A stretch of 23,051 nucleotides of DNA from Pseudomonas sp. (GCF_030147005.1 NZ_JASLAW010000213.1:1-23051), one strand, 5' to 3'; positions 15,131 through 22,960 are shown, counted from the stretch's first letter. Made by a program: numbers and translations. The notes: generated by a model not told the origin, from the sequence alone.

Positions 15131-16240
15131 ATGGCTAAGCAACAGCGAGTAGTGATTGTCGGCGGCGGAGTTATTGGCTTGCTGACGGCGTACAACTTGG
15201 CTAACCGGGGGCGGGCAGTCATATTGCTGGAGCGCGCCGGGCTTGGGCAGGAGTCTTCCTGGGCCGGTGGCGGAATTGTTTCGCCGTTGTATCCGTGGCG
15301 CTATAGCCCGGCAGTGACTGCCTTGGCCCATTGGTCCCAGGATTTCTATCCGCAACTGGCACAACGGCTGTTCGCCGCGACCGGCGTCGATCCTGAAGTG
15401 CACACCACGGGCCTGTATTGGCTCGATCTGGATGACGAGGCCGATGCGCTGGCGTGGGCTGCGCGCGAGCAGCGACCCTTGAGCCAAGTGGACGTGTCGG
15501 CCGCCCATGACGCAGTCCCGGCGCTGGGCGGCGGTTATTCGCGGGCGATCTACATGGCCAATGTGGCCAACGTACGCAACCCCCGTCTGGTCAAATCGCT
15601 TAAGGCGGCGTTGTCGGCACTGCCCGATGTGACAATTCACGAGCAGTGCGAAGTCGATGGATTTATGTTGGAAGGCGACACCGTGGTGGGCGTGAGTACG
15701 CCTGCTGGCGCCATGACGGGCGATCAGATCGTGCTCGCAGCGGGTGCCTGGAGCGGGGAGTTGCTGGGAAAACTGGGCTTGGCGCTGCCCGTGGAGCCGG
15801 TCAAAGGCCAGATGATCCTCTACAAATGCGCGCCTGACTTTTTATCGAGCATGGTCCTGGCCAAAGGGCGCTATGCGATCCCACGGCGTGATGGGCACAT
15901 TCTGATTGGCAGCACCCTGGAACATGCAGGGTTCGATAAAACGCCGACCGACGTCGCGCTGGAAAGTCTCAAGGCTTCTGCGCTGGAGCTGCTTCCCGCG
16001 CTGGCGAGGGCCGAGGTGGTGGGACACTGGGCGGGGTTGCGGCCCGGCTCGCCGGAAGGCATCCCCTATATCGGCGAGGTACCCGGCTTCAAAGGTTTGT
16101 GGCTAAATTGCGGGCATTACCGCAATGGTTTGGTGCTTGCGCCGGCGTCCTGCCAGTTGTTTGCCGACTTGCTGCTGGGGCATGCACCGATCATCGACCC
16201 GGCGCCTTACGCGCCCGCCGGTCGAATCAGCGCTGGATAG
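15131..16240 (+). CDS. thiO: glycine oxidase ThiO (FAD-dependent oxidoreductase)
   Basis: 369 aa DAO-family flavoenzyme that oxidises glycine to iminoacetate for the thiazole ring of thiamine. The Rossmann FAD-binding motif GGGVIGLLTAYNLA opens the protein, followed by the AGGGIVSPLYPWRY block and a C-terminal GLWLNCGHYRNGLVLAP typical of ThiO. I start it at ATG 15131 on family grounds; ATG 15128 is adjacent, and ATG 15080 has a good GAGGG 6 nt upstream but adds a basic extension without family support. It follows pilE in the same direction and overlaps the convergent PP0621 gene by 14 bp. In PAO1, thiO also neighbours the pilin genes, but pilR and pilS lie beyond it there. Confidence 0.93.
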   Translation: MAKQQRVVIVGGGVIGLLTAYNLANRGRAVILLERAGLGQESSWAGGGIVSPLYPWRYSPAVTALAHWSQDFYPQLAQRLFAATGVDPEVHTTGLYWLDLDDEADALAWAAREQRPLSQVDVSAAHDAVPALGGGYSRAIYMANVANVRNPRLVKSLKAALSALPDVTIHEQCEVDGFMLEGDTVVGVSTPAGAMTGDQIVLAAGAWSGELLGKLGLALPVEPVKGQMILYKCAPDFLSSMVLAKGRYAIPRRDGHILIGSTLEHAGFDKTPTDVALESLKASALELLPALARAEVVGHWAGLRPGSPEGIPYIGEVPGFKGLWLNCGHYRNGLVLAPASCQLFADLLLGHAPIIDPAPYAPAGRISAG

Positions 16241-16460
16241 ACTTCGGCCCTTGCTCCAGATGCGCCTGGGTGCAATACCACTCCTGACGTGAACTCAGCG
16301 CGCGATCCTGGGGCAGGTGTACGCCACAATGGGCGCAGCGCACCATCAACGCAGCATTTGGCTCGCCGGCGCGGGTTTGCCTGGCGGCAGGGCTTTTAAA
16401 TTTGCGCCAGAGCCATACCGCGGCGGCAATGACGGCGATCCAGAACAATAGACGAAGCAT
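16227..16460 (-). CDS. PP0621 family protein
   Basis: 77 aa, function unknown. One N-terminal membrane helix (LLFWIAVIAAAVWLW, about residues 4-18) is followed by a basic linker and a small cytosolic zinc-ribbon-like domain with RCAHCGVHLP and WYCTQAHLEQ (C-x2-C and C-x3-H). This resembles the PP0621 family from P. putida. The ATG at 16460 has only a weak ribosome-binding site. It lies downstream of bamD on the same strand, separated by a terminator, and its last codons overlap the end of thiO. Confidence 0.88.
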   Translation of the reverse strand: MLRLLFWIAVIAAAVWLWRKFKSPAARQTRAGEPNAALMVRCAHCGVHLPQDRALSSRQEWYCTQAHLEQGPKSIQR

Positions 16461-16542
16461 GATGGGCAGTTTCTCGATAAGGAATGCGCCAGTTTAGCCA
16501 AGGTCGCCATGGGCGCACAGCGCAATAAATACTCGCCCATGA

Positions 16543-16570
16543 AAAAGGGAGCTCCTGAGAGCTCCCTTTT
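16543..16570 (-). terminator. rho-independent terminator of bamD
   Basis: GGGAGCTC (16547-16554), loop CTGA, GAGCTCCC (16559-16566), flanked by A and T runs. Read on the minus strand it is an 8-bp stem followed by five T, 16 bp after the bamD stop. The symmetric A/T flanks could also let it work from the plus strand and end thiO readthrough. Confidence 0.92.
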
Positions 16571-16586
16571 GCGTTGCGTCGAACAA

Positions 16587-17612
16587 TCAGTCGAACACAC
16601 CGAAGGTCATGTAGCTGAACCACGAGCGGTCCTGGTTGTTGCCCAGGGCTTGCGGCTCTTCCTCTTCGATCACGTCGCCGTTTTCGTCGTGCGGCTTGAG
16701 CTCCGAAGGAATCGCGTCCTTGGCGTCCTGGTACTGCTTGACCACGTCCTGGTTGGCGCGTGTTTCGCCTGGCGGCAGCGGTGGACGGGATTCGATCAGG
16801 CCCAGGGTGTACTTGCTCAGCCACGAACGGTTGTCGGCTTCGTCAACCTGAGGCACGAACTGGCCGTCTTTCAGGCTTGGGTGGTCCGGGTAGTTGAGCT
16901 TCAGGGTTTCCAGGCTGGTGGTGGCCAGTTCGTCCAGATGCAAGCGCTGGTAAGCCTCGGTCATCACGGCCAGGCCGTCGCCCACGGAAGGGGTTTCCTG
17001 GAAGTTCTCCACCACGTAGCGGCCACGGTTGGCGGCGGCCACGTACGCCTGACGGGTCAGGTAGTAGTGGGCCACGTGGACCTCGTAGGAGGCCAGCAGG
17101 TTGCGCAGGTAGATCATGCGCTGCTTGGCGTCCGGCGCGTAGCGACTGTTCGGGTAGCGGCTGGTTAACTGGGCGAACTCGTTGTAGGAGTCGCGGGCGG
17201 CGCCTGGGTCACGCTTGGTCATGTCCAGCGGCAGGAAGCGCGCCAGCAGGCCAACGTCCTGGTCGAACGAGGTCAGGCCCTTCATGTAGTAGGCGTAGTC
17301 CACATTCGGATGCTGCGGGTGCAGGCGGATAAAACGCTCGGCAGCGGACTTGGCAGCTTCCGGCTCGGCGTTCTTGTAGTTGGCGTAGATCAGCTCAAGC
17401 TGGGCCTGGTCGGCATAGCGACCGAACGGGTAACGCGACTCCAGTGCCTTCAGCTTCGCTGTGGCGCTGGTGTAGCTATTATTGTCCAAGTCTGTCTGAG
17501 CTTGCTGGTACAGCTCGACTTCGCTCAGGTTTTCGTCGACGACGTCCTTTGTTGACGAGCAAGCAGCAGTCATGGCGAGGATGGCGATCAGCAGCAGGTG
17601 TTTCACTTGCAT
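16587..17612 (-). CDS. bamD: outer membrane protein assembly factor BamD (ComL)
   Basis: 341 aa lipoprotein of the BAM complex that folds beta-barrel proteins into the outer membrane. The signal peptide MQVKHLLLIAILAMTAAC ends at lipobox Cys18, followed by SSTKD, a residue context that favours outer-membrane sorting. TPR-like repeats follow (YNSYTSA-type helices, LKALESRYPFGRYADQAQLE, FIRLHPQHPNVDYAYY, FAQLTSRYPNSRYAPDAKQR). It has an acidic C-terminal tail and ends SYMTFGVFD. The tail past about residue 245 is longer than in E. coli BamD and is normal for Pseudomonas. The ATG at 17612 gives the intact signal peptide. It is divergent from rluD, as in many proteobacteria. Confidence 0.97.
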   Translation of the reverse strand: MQVKHLLLIAILAMTAACSSTKDVVDENLSEVELYQQAQTDLDNNSYTSATAKLKALESRYPFGRYADQAQLELIYANYKNAEPEAAKSAAERFIRLHPQHPNVDYAYYMKGLTSFDQDVGLLARFLPLDMTKRDPGAARDSYNEFAQLTSRYPNSRYAPDAKQRMIYLRNLLASYEVHVAHYYLTRQAYVAAANRGRYVVENFQETPSVGDGLAVMTEAYQRLHLDELATTSLETLKLNYPDHPSLKDGQFVPQVDEADNRSWLSKYTLGLIESRPPLPPGETRANQDVVKQYQDAKDAIPSELKPHDENGDVIEEEEPQALGNNQDRSWFSYMTFGVFD

Positions 17613-17659
17613 GGCGGCTTGCGTCCCTATGACGGCCGCTGTCTTGGGCGGGGCCGTCC

Positions 17660-17668
17660 TGTTATGAT
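17660..17668 (+). promoter_or_regulatory. probable extended -10 promoter of rluD
   Basis: TGTTATGAT at 17660-17668 fits the extended -10 form TGN-TATGAT, with five of six -10 matches. No good -35 is placed 17 bp upstream, which extended -10 promoters tolerate. Start would be near 17675, about 87 nt before the rluD ATG. Confidence 0.5.
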
Positions 17669-17761
17669 GAGCGCCCCGTTGAAAGCCTCGGGGCAAAAGA
17701 CGCCGTATTTAACCACAAGCGCGCAGCCGAAACCAAAGGCTGTGCCACGCCTAGTCTGAGC

Positions 17762-18724
17762 ATGTCCGATAAAATTGAACTTCGCGCAGAGGTGCCGTCC
17801 GAATTGGGCGGCCAACGCCTCGATCAAGTCGCCGCACAATTATTCGCTGAGCACTCGCGCTCGCGCCTTTCCGCCTGGATCAAAGACGGCCGCCTGACTG
17901 TGGATGGAGCGGTTATCCGCCCGCGAGACATAGTTCATGGCGGTGCGATTCTTGAGCTGACTGCCGAGCAGGAAGCTCAAGGAGAATGGGTCGCTCAGGA
18001 CATCGAACTGGATATCGTCTATGAAGACGACGATATCCTGGTCATCAACAAACCCGCAGGCCTGGTGGTTCACCCGGCGGCCGGGCACGCTGATGGCACC
18101 TTGCTCAATGCCCTGTTGCACCACGTGCCGGACATCATCAACGTGCCGCGCTGCGGCATCGTGCACCGCCTGGACAAGGACACCACCGGCTTGATGGTGG
18201 TGGCCAAGACCATTCAGGCGCAGACGCAGCTTGTTACCCAATTGCAGAGTCGCAGCGTCAGCCGGATCTATGAATGCATTGTGATCGGCGTCGTAGTGGC
18301 CGGTGGCAAGATCAATGCGCCTATCGGTCGCCACGGCCAGCAGCGCCAGCGCATGGCGGTGATGGAGGGCGGCAAGCAGGCCGTCAGCCACTATCGCGTA
18401 CTGGAGCGTTTCCGCTCCCACACTCACGTGCGGGTCAAGCTGGAAACCGGGCGTACCCACCAGATCCGCGTGCACATGGCCCATATCAACTTCCCGCTGG
18501 TCGGTGATCCGGCCTACGGTGGTCGCTTCCGCATTCCGCCTGCGGCCAGCCAGACCATGGTTGAATCGCTCAAGACGTTCCCGCGCCAGGCACTGCATGC
18601 ACGCTTCCTGGAGCTGGATCATCCGACGAGCGGTAAGCGCATGAGCTGGGAATCGCCGCTTCCAGACGATCTGGTCTGGTTGTTGTCGTTGCTCAAGCAG
18701 GATCGCGAGGCGTTTATCGGATGA
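17762..18724 (+). CDS. rluD: 23S rRNA pseudouridine(1911/1915/1917) synthase
   Basis: 320 aa RluA-family enzyme making three pseudouridines in helix 69 of 23S rRNA. An N-terminal S4 RNA-binding domain (GGQRLDQVAAQLFAEHSRSR, then WIKDGRLTVDG) precedes the catalytic domain. Catalytic Asp138 lies in HRLDKDTTGLMVVAK, and the family blocks NKPAGLVVHPAAGH and GRTHQIRVHMAHI are intact. Full family length. Its stop overlaps the pgeF start by 4 bp (ATGA), so the two are coupled. Confidence 0.97.
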   Translation: MSDKIELRAEVPSELGGQRLDQVAAQLFAEHSRSRLSAWIKDGRLTVDGAVIRPRDIVHGGAILELTAEQEAQGEWVAQDIELDIVYEDDDILVINKPAGLVVHPAAGHADGTLLNALLHHVPDIINVPRCGIVHRLDKDTTGLMVVAKTIQAQTQLVTQLQSRSVSRIYECIVIGVVVAGGKINAPIGRHGQQRQRMAVMEGGKQAVSHYRVLERFRSHTHVRVKLETGRTHQIRVHMAHINFPLVGDPAYGGRFRIPPAASQTMVESLKTFPRQALHARFLELDHPTSGKRMSWESPLPDDLVWLLSLLKQDREAFIG

Positions 18725-19446
18725 GTGGTTGGCTGATTCCTGACTGGCCCGCGCCGTCTCAGGTCAAAGCCTGCGTCACTACTCGAGCGGGCGGCGTCAG
18801 TGTGGCGCCGTTCGACAGCCTCAACCTGGGCGATCATGTCGAGGACAGCCTCGAGGCTGTCCTGGAAAATCGTCGTCGCCTTACCGATGCCTTCGGTATC
18901 CAGCCGGCCTGGTTGCGCCAGGTTCACGGGACCACTGTGGTCGAGGCCGATCCGGGCCGTATCGCCGAAGCCGATGGCAGCTGGACCAGCACAGCGGGTA
19001 TCGCCTGCACATCGATGACGGCTGACTGCTTGCCTGCATTGTTCTGCAATCGAGCGGGCACCCGTGTTGCGGCGGCTCATGCCGGTTGGCGTGGGCTGGC
19101 GGCCGGCGTGTTGGAAGCTACCTTCGAAAACCTTGGGAGCGACCCGGCCGACGTTCTGGTCTGGCTCGGTCCGGCGATTGGCCCGCAGGCCTTTGAAGTC
19201 GGCCCCGAGGTGCGTCAAGCCTTCATGCAACAGCTGCCGGCGACTGCCCAAGCCTTCGTTCCCAGCCGCAATCCCGGCAAATTCATGGCTGATATCTATC
19301 AACTCGCTCGTCTGCGCCTGGCTGCGCGGGGTATTACTGCTGTTTATGGTGGCGGTTTCTGCACCGTGACCGATCCGCGCTTCTTTTCTTACCGGCGCAG
19401 CCCACGCACCGGCCGATTCGCCTCCCTTATCTGGCTTGAACGCTAG
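18721..19446 (+). CDS. pgeF: peptidoglycan editing factor PgeF (YfiH, laccase-domain protein)
   Basis: 241 aa multicopper-oxidase-fold (DUF152) protein. The YfiH family has been linked to removal of wrongly incorporated residues from peptidoglycan precursors (PgeF) and, in other members, to purine nucleoside phosphorolysis or laccase activity. Metal-ligand blocks are visible: LRQVHGTTV, TADCLPALFCN and AAAHAGWRGLAAGVLEAT, then a terminal FFSYRR. The ATG at 18721 overlaps the rluD stop; GAGG lies about 10 nt upstream. The rluD-yfiH-clpB order is conserved in Gammaproteobacteria. clpB behind it has its own heat-shock promoter. Confidence 0.93.
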   Translation: MSGWLIPDWPAPSQVKACVTTRAGGVSVAPFDSLNLGDHVEDSLEAVLENRRRLTDAFGIQPAWLRQVHGTTVVEADPGRIAEADGSWTSTAGIACTSMTADCLPALFCNRAGTRVAAAHAGWRGLAAGVLEATFENLGSDPADVLVWLGPAIGPQAFEVGPEVRQAFMQQLPATAQAFVPSRNPGKFMADIYQLARLRLAARGITAVYGGGFCTVTDPRFFSYRRSPRTGRFASLIWLER

Positions 19447-19476
19447 ACTGTCCTGACCTGTATCAACCATCCGCTG

Positions 19477-19505
19477 CTTGAATCCCCCAGAATCCACCCC
19501 ATCTA
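19477..19505 (+). promoter_or_regulatory. clpB: sigma32 heat-shock promoter of clpB
   Basis: CTTGAA (19477-19482), 14-bp spacer, CCCCATCTA (19497-19505). This matches the RpoH consensus CTTGAA-N13/14-CCCCATNT at every conserved base. Start would be near 19512, giving a leader of about 90 nt before the clpB ATG. Confidence 0.9.
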
Positions 19506-19600
19506 TAAGGGTATCTGGCAGGTTTCTTCATTCAGGATGCGTTAATCGCGAGCAAACTCGTTCGCACACAGCTCCGGCCTGCTCAAAAGGAAGGTGACTA

Positions 19601-22165
19601 ATGCGTATTGATCGTTTAACCAGCAAATTGCAGTTGGCCTTATCGGACTCCCAGTCCCTGGCGGTCGGTCTTGACCACCCGGCGATTGAACCGGCGCACT
19701 TGATGCAGGCGCTCCTCGAACAACAAGGTGGTTCTATCAAGCCCTTGTTGATGCAGGTGGGCTTTGACGTCAACAGCCTGCGCAAGGAGTTGAGCAAAGA
19801 GCTCGACCAACTGCCGAAAATCGAAAACCCCACCGGCGACGTGAATATGTCGCAGGACCTGGCGCGCCTGCTGAATCAGGCCGACCGCCTGGCCCAGCAG
19901 AAAGGTGACCAGTTCATCTCCAGCGAGCTGGTGCTGCTCGCCGCGATGGACGACAACAGCAAGCTCGGCAAATTGTTGTTGGGCCAGGGCGTGAGCAAGA
20001 AAGCCCTGGAAAACGCCATCAACAATCTGCGCGGCGGCGAGGCGGTGAATGACCCCAACCATGAGGAGTCGCGCCAAGCCCTGGATAAATACACCGTTGA
20101 CCTGACCAAGCGTGCCGAAGAGGGCAAGCTTGACCCTGTCATCGGCCGTGACGACGAGATTCGTCGCACCATCCAGGTGCTGCAGCGTCGCACCAAAAAC
20201 AACCCTGTGTTGATCGGTGAGCCTGGCGTGGGTAAAACCGCAATCGCCGAAGGCTTGGCCCAGCGCATCATCAACGGTGAAGTGCCGGACGGCCTCAAAG
20301 GCAAGCGCCTGCTGTCCCTGGACATGGGTTCGCTGATCGCCGGAGCCAAGTTCCGTGGCGAGTTCGAAGAGCGCCTGAAATCGCTGCTTAATGAATTGTC
20401 CAAGCAGGAAGGGCAGATCATTCTGTTTATCGACGAACTGCACACCATGGTCGGCGCGGGTAAAGGCGAGGGGTCCATGGATGCCGGCAACATGCTCAAG
20501 CCTGCCCTGGCGCGAGGCGAGTTGCATTGCGTCGGTGCCACCACGCTTAACGAGTACCGTCAGTACATAGAAAAGGATGCCGCGCTTGAGCGACGTTTCC
20601 AGAAAGTGCTGGTGGAAGAGCCTAGCGAAGAGGACACCATCGCCATCCTGCGTGGCCTGAAAGAGCGCTATGAGGTTCACCACAAAGTCGCCATCACAGA
20701 CGGCGCGATCATTGCGGCAGCCAAGTTGAGCCATCGCTATATCACTGATCGGCAGTTGCCCGACAAAGCGATCGACCTGATCGACGAAGCGGCCAGCCGC
20801 ATCCGCATGGAGATCGACTCCAAGCCGGAAGTCCTCGATCGCCTGGATCGCCGCCTGATTCAACTGAAAGTCGAATCCCAGGCGCTGAAAAAAGAAGAGG
20901 ATGAGGCGGCGAAGAAACGTCTGGCGAAACTCCAGGAAGAAATCGTGCGCCTGGAACGTGAGTATTCGGACCTCGAAGAAATCTGGACCTCGGAAAAAGC
21001 CGAAGTGCAGGGTTCGGCGCAGATCCAGCAGAAGATCGAGCAATCGCGCCAGGAGCTGGAGGCCGCGCGCCGCAAAGGCGACCTGAACCGCATGGCCGAG
21101 TTGCAGTACGGGGTGATCCCGGATCTGGAGCGTAGCCTGCAGATGGTTGACCAGCATGGGCACAGCGAGAACCAGTTGCTGCGCAGCAAGGTGACCGAGG
21201 AAGAAATTGCCGAGGTGGTCTCCAAGTGGACCGGTATTCCTGTGTCGAAAATGCTTGAAGGCGAGCGCGACAAGCTGCTGAAGATGGAAAGTCTGTTGCA
21301 CCAGCGCGTTATTGGCCAGGAAGAGGCCGTGGTGGCGGTATCCAACGCGGTACGCCGTTCTCGCGCCGGGCTGTCCGACCCGAATCGCCCGAGTGGTTCG
21401 TTCATGTTCCTCGGCCCGACCGGCGTGGGCAAGACCGAGCTGTGCAAGGCCTTGGCTGAGTTCCTCTTTGATACCGAAGAGGCCATGGTGCGCATCGACA
21501 TGTCCGAGTTCATGGAGAAACACTCGGTGGCTCGCCTGATCGGCGCACCACCAGGCTATGTGGGCTATGAAGAGGGCGGTTACCTGACCGAAGCCGTGCG
21601 GCGCAAGCCCTACTCGGTGATCTTGCTGGATGAGGTCGAGAAGGCGCACCCGGATGTGTTCAACATTCTGCTGCAAGTGCTGGAGGACGGTCGGCTGACC
21701 GACAGCCACGGACGTACGGTGGACTTTCGCAACACGGTGATCGTGATGACTTCCAACCTGGGCTCGTCGCAGATCCAGGAACTGGTGGGTGATCGCGAGG
21801 CTCAGCGGGCAGCGGTGATGGATGCGCTGACCACGCACTTCCGGCCGGAATTTATCAACCGGGTGGATGAAGTGGTGATCTTCGAGCCGCTGGCGCGGGA
21901 TCAGATCGCTGGCATCACCGAGATCCAGTTGGGGCGCCTGCGTGCACGTCTGGCCGAGCGCGAATTGGCCCTGGAGCTGAGCAGCGAGGCGTTGGACAAG
22001 CTGATCGCGGTGGGTTACGACCCGGTGTATGGCGCACGGCCGTTGAAGCGTGCGATCCAGCGCTGGATCGAGAACCCGCTGGCCCAGTTGATCCTGTCGG
22101 GCAGCTTTATGCCGGGCACCAGCGTCGCGGCGACCGTGGAGAACGACGAAATCGTCTTCCATTGA
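19601..22165 (+). CDS. clpB: ATP-dependent protein disaggregase ClpB
   Basis: 854 aa hexameric Hsp100 disaggregase that works with DnaK to rescue aggregated proteins. Seen in order: the Clp_N repeats (about 1-145), first AAA+ domain with Walker A GEPGVGKT at 206-213 and Walker B LFIDELH at 275-281, the long charged coiled-coil M-domain (about 405-525), second AAA+ domain with GPTGVGKT at 605-612, pore loop GYVGYEEGG at 652-660 and LLDEVEKAH at 675-683, then the C-terminal small domain. All ATPase motifs are intact. The Shine-Dalgarno AAGGAAGG lies just before ATG 19601. A sigma32 promoter precedes it and a strong terminator follows 26 bp after the stop. Confidence 0.98.
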   Translation: MRIDRLTSKLQLALSDSQSLAVGLDHPAIEPAHLMQALLEQQGGSIKPLLMQVGFDVNSLRKELSKELDQLPKIENPTGDVNMSQDLARLLNQADRLAQQKGDQFISSELVLLAAMDDNSKLGKLLLGQGVSKKALENAINNLRGGEAVNDPNHEESRQALDKYTVDLTKRAEEGKLDPVIGRDDEIRRTIQVLQRRTKNNPVLIGEPGVGKTAIAEGLAQRIINGEVPDGLKGKRLLSLDMGSLIAGAKFRGEFEERLKSLLNELSKQEGQIILFIDELHTMVGAGKGEGSMDAGNMLKPALARGELHCVGATTLNEYRQYIEKDAALERRFQKVLVEEPSEEDTIAILRGLKERYEVHHKVAITDGAIIAAAKLSHRYITDRQLPDKAIDLIDEAASRIRMEIDSKPEVLDRLDRRLIQLKVESQALKKEEDEAAKKRLAKLQEEIVRLEREYSDLEEIWTSEKAEVQGSAQIQQKIEQSRQELEAARRKGDLNRMAELQYGVIPDLERSLQMVDQHGHSENQLLRSKVTEEEIAEVVSKWTGIPVSKMLEGERDKLLKMESLLHQRVIGQEEAVVAVSNAVRRSRAGLSDPNRPSGSFMFLGPTGVGKTELCKALAEFLFDTEEAMVRIDMSEFMEKHSVARLIGAPPGYVGYEEGGYLTEAVRRKPYSVILLDEVEKAHPDVFNILLQVLEDGRLTDSHGRTVDFRNTVIVMTSNLGSSQIQELVGDREAQRAAVMDALTTHFRPEFINRVDEVVIFEPLARDQIAGITEIQLGRLRARLAERELALELSSEALDKLIAVGYDPVYGARPLKRAIQRWIENPLAQLILSGSFMPGTSVAATVENDEIVFH

Positions 22166-22191
22166 GCCCCGCGGCCAGTGCTATAAGAGGA

Positions 22192-22218
22192 GGCCCCGCA
22201 TTGCGGGGCCTTTTTTTT
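22192..22218 (+). terminator. rho-independent terminator of clpB
   Basis: GGCCCCGC (22192-22199), 3-nt loop, GCGGGGCC (22203-22210), then eight T (22211-22218). Confidence 0.95.
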
Positions 22219-22350
22219 CGATAGGGCGTTGAACTGTAAGGCAAAGGCTTGTAAAGTGCGCCCCGCAGCAACGTCAGCCCACGGGTTTCTTCTCCCCAAG
22301 AAGAAATCAGAAAGAAGCGCAAATCATTGTCTTGAAAGCAATTTAAAGGG
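22219..22350. other. non-coding stretch between clpB terminator and tRNA promoter
   Basis: No coding sequence with a ribosome-binding site or recognisable product is seen here. Together with the clpB terminator, the tRNA promoter and the leader (22379-22469) it makes a gene-free stretch of about 300 bp. The leader between promoter and tRNA-Asn has no clear structure by eye. Confidence 0.6.
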
Positions 22351-22378
22351 TTGACAGGGGTTTTTAAGATTGTAGAAT
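22351..22378 (+). promoter_or_regulatory. sigma70 promoter of the tRNA operon, GC-rich discriminator
   Basis: TTGACA (22351-22356, perfect -35), 16-bp spacer, TAGAAT (22373-22378). The next bases, AGCGCGCCTC, form a GC-rich discriminator, the hallmark of stringently controlled (ppGpp-sensitive) stable-RNA promoters. It lies about 80 nt upstream of tRNA-Asn. Confidence 0.85.
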
Positions 22379-22469
22379 AGCGCGCCTCAGAGACGCTAAC
22401 GTAGCGATACGGACAGGGTCGAAGAGAAGGTTGTACAGCAGTAAAAGTTGCACATTTGAAATATGTAGT

Positions 22470-22545
22470 TCCGTGATAGCTCAGTCGGTAGAGCAAATGA
22501 CTGTTAATCATTGGGTCCCAGGTTCGAGTCCTGGTCACGGAGCCA
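22470..22545 (+). tRNA. tRNA-Asn(GTT)
   Basis: 76 nt with encoded CCA. Acceptor TCCGTGA pairs with TCACGGA. The anticodon loop has GTT at 22503-22505, and the T-loop is GGTTCGAGTCC. First gene of the operon; the D-loop AGCTCAGTCGGTAGAGC is canonical. Confidence 0.98.
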
Positions 22546-22555
22546 ATTTCAAAAT

Positions 22556-22632
22556 CGGGGTATAGCGCAGTCCGGTAGCGCGCCTGCTTTGGGAGCAGGA
22601 TGTCGGGAGTTCGAATCCCCCTACCCCGACCA
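22556..22632 (+). tRNA. tRNA-Pro(TGG), copy 1
   Basis: 77 nt with encoded CCA. Acceptor CGGGGTA pairs with TACCCCG. Anticodon stem CCTGC/GCAGG closes loop TTTGGGA with anticodon TGG at 22590-22592. It is 10 bp after tRNA-Asn and identical to the copy at 22808-22884. Confidence 0.98.
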
Positions 22633-22637
22633 TATTT

Positions 22638-22713
22638 GGGTCGTTAGCTCAGTTGGTAGAGCAGTTGGCTTTTAACCAATTGGTCGTAGGTTCGAATCCC
22701 ACACGACCCACCA
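22638..22713 (+). tRNA. tRNA-Lys(TTT)
   Basis: 76 nt with encoded CCA. Acceptor GGGTCGT pairs with ACGACCC. Anticodon TTT at 22671-22673 in loop CTTTTAA. It lies 5 bp after tRNA-Pro copy 1, so Asn, Pro and Lys form one precursor. Confidence 0.98.
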
Positions 22714-22777
22714 TTTTTGAGACCAGTTAACGCTGGAATCGAATCTTAAGGTCAGAGGCCAAAAGCCCTGATCGAAG

Positions 22778-22802
22778 AAGGCGACTGAAAGGTCGCCTTT
22801 TT
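22778..22802 (+). terminator. rho-independent terminator between tRNA-Lys and the second tRNA-Pro
   Basis: AAGGCGAC (22778-22785), loop TGAAAG, GTCGCCTT (22792-22799), T run 22798-22802. It is about 65 bp after tRNA-Lys and only 5 bp before the second tRNA-Pro. Confidence 0.85.
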
Positions 22803-22807
22803 ATTAC

Positions 22808-22884
22808 CGGGGTATAGCGCAGTCCGGTAGCGCGCCTGCTTTGGGAGCAGGATGTCGGGAGTTCGAATCCCCCTACCCCGACCA
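22808..22884 (+). tRNA. tRNA-Pro(TGG), copy 2
   Basis: 77 nt, base-for-base identical to the copy at 22556-22632, including CCA and the next four bases TATT. It lies directly behind a terminator and in front of another one. I see no promoter of its own, so its transcription depends on readthrough or on an undetected promoter in 22714-22777. Confidence 0.97.
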
Positions 22885-22890
22885 TATTAA

Positions 22891-22925
22891 AAATCCTCGT
22901 ATCGAAAGATACGGGGATTTTTTTT
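22891..22925 (+). terminator. rho-independent terminator after the second tRNA-Pro
   Basis: AAATCCTCGTATC (22891-22903), GAAA tetraloop, GATACGGGGATTT (22908-22920). It is a 13-bp stem with one T-G wobble, continuing into a T run to 22925. Confidence 0.93.
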
Positions 22926-22960
22926 GTCTGTTGAAATCGTTAAAAGCGACGCAAAAAATA

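Noticed and set aside
19640..22162. An 840-codon open frame antisense to clpB, almost its full length
   Set aside because: GC-rich codon bias leaves the antisense frame open. The product is His/Gln/Leu-rich with no recognisable domain, and ClpB on the plus strand is unmistakable.
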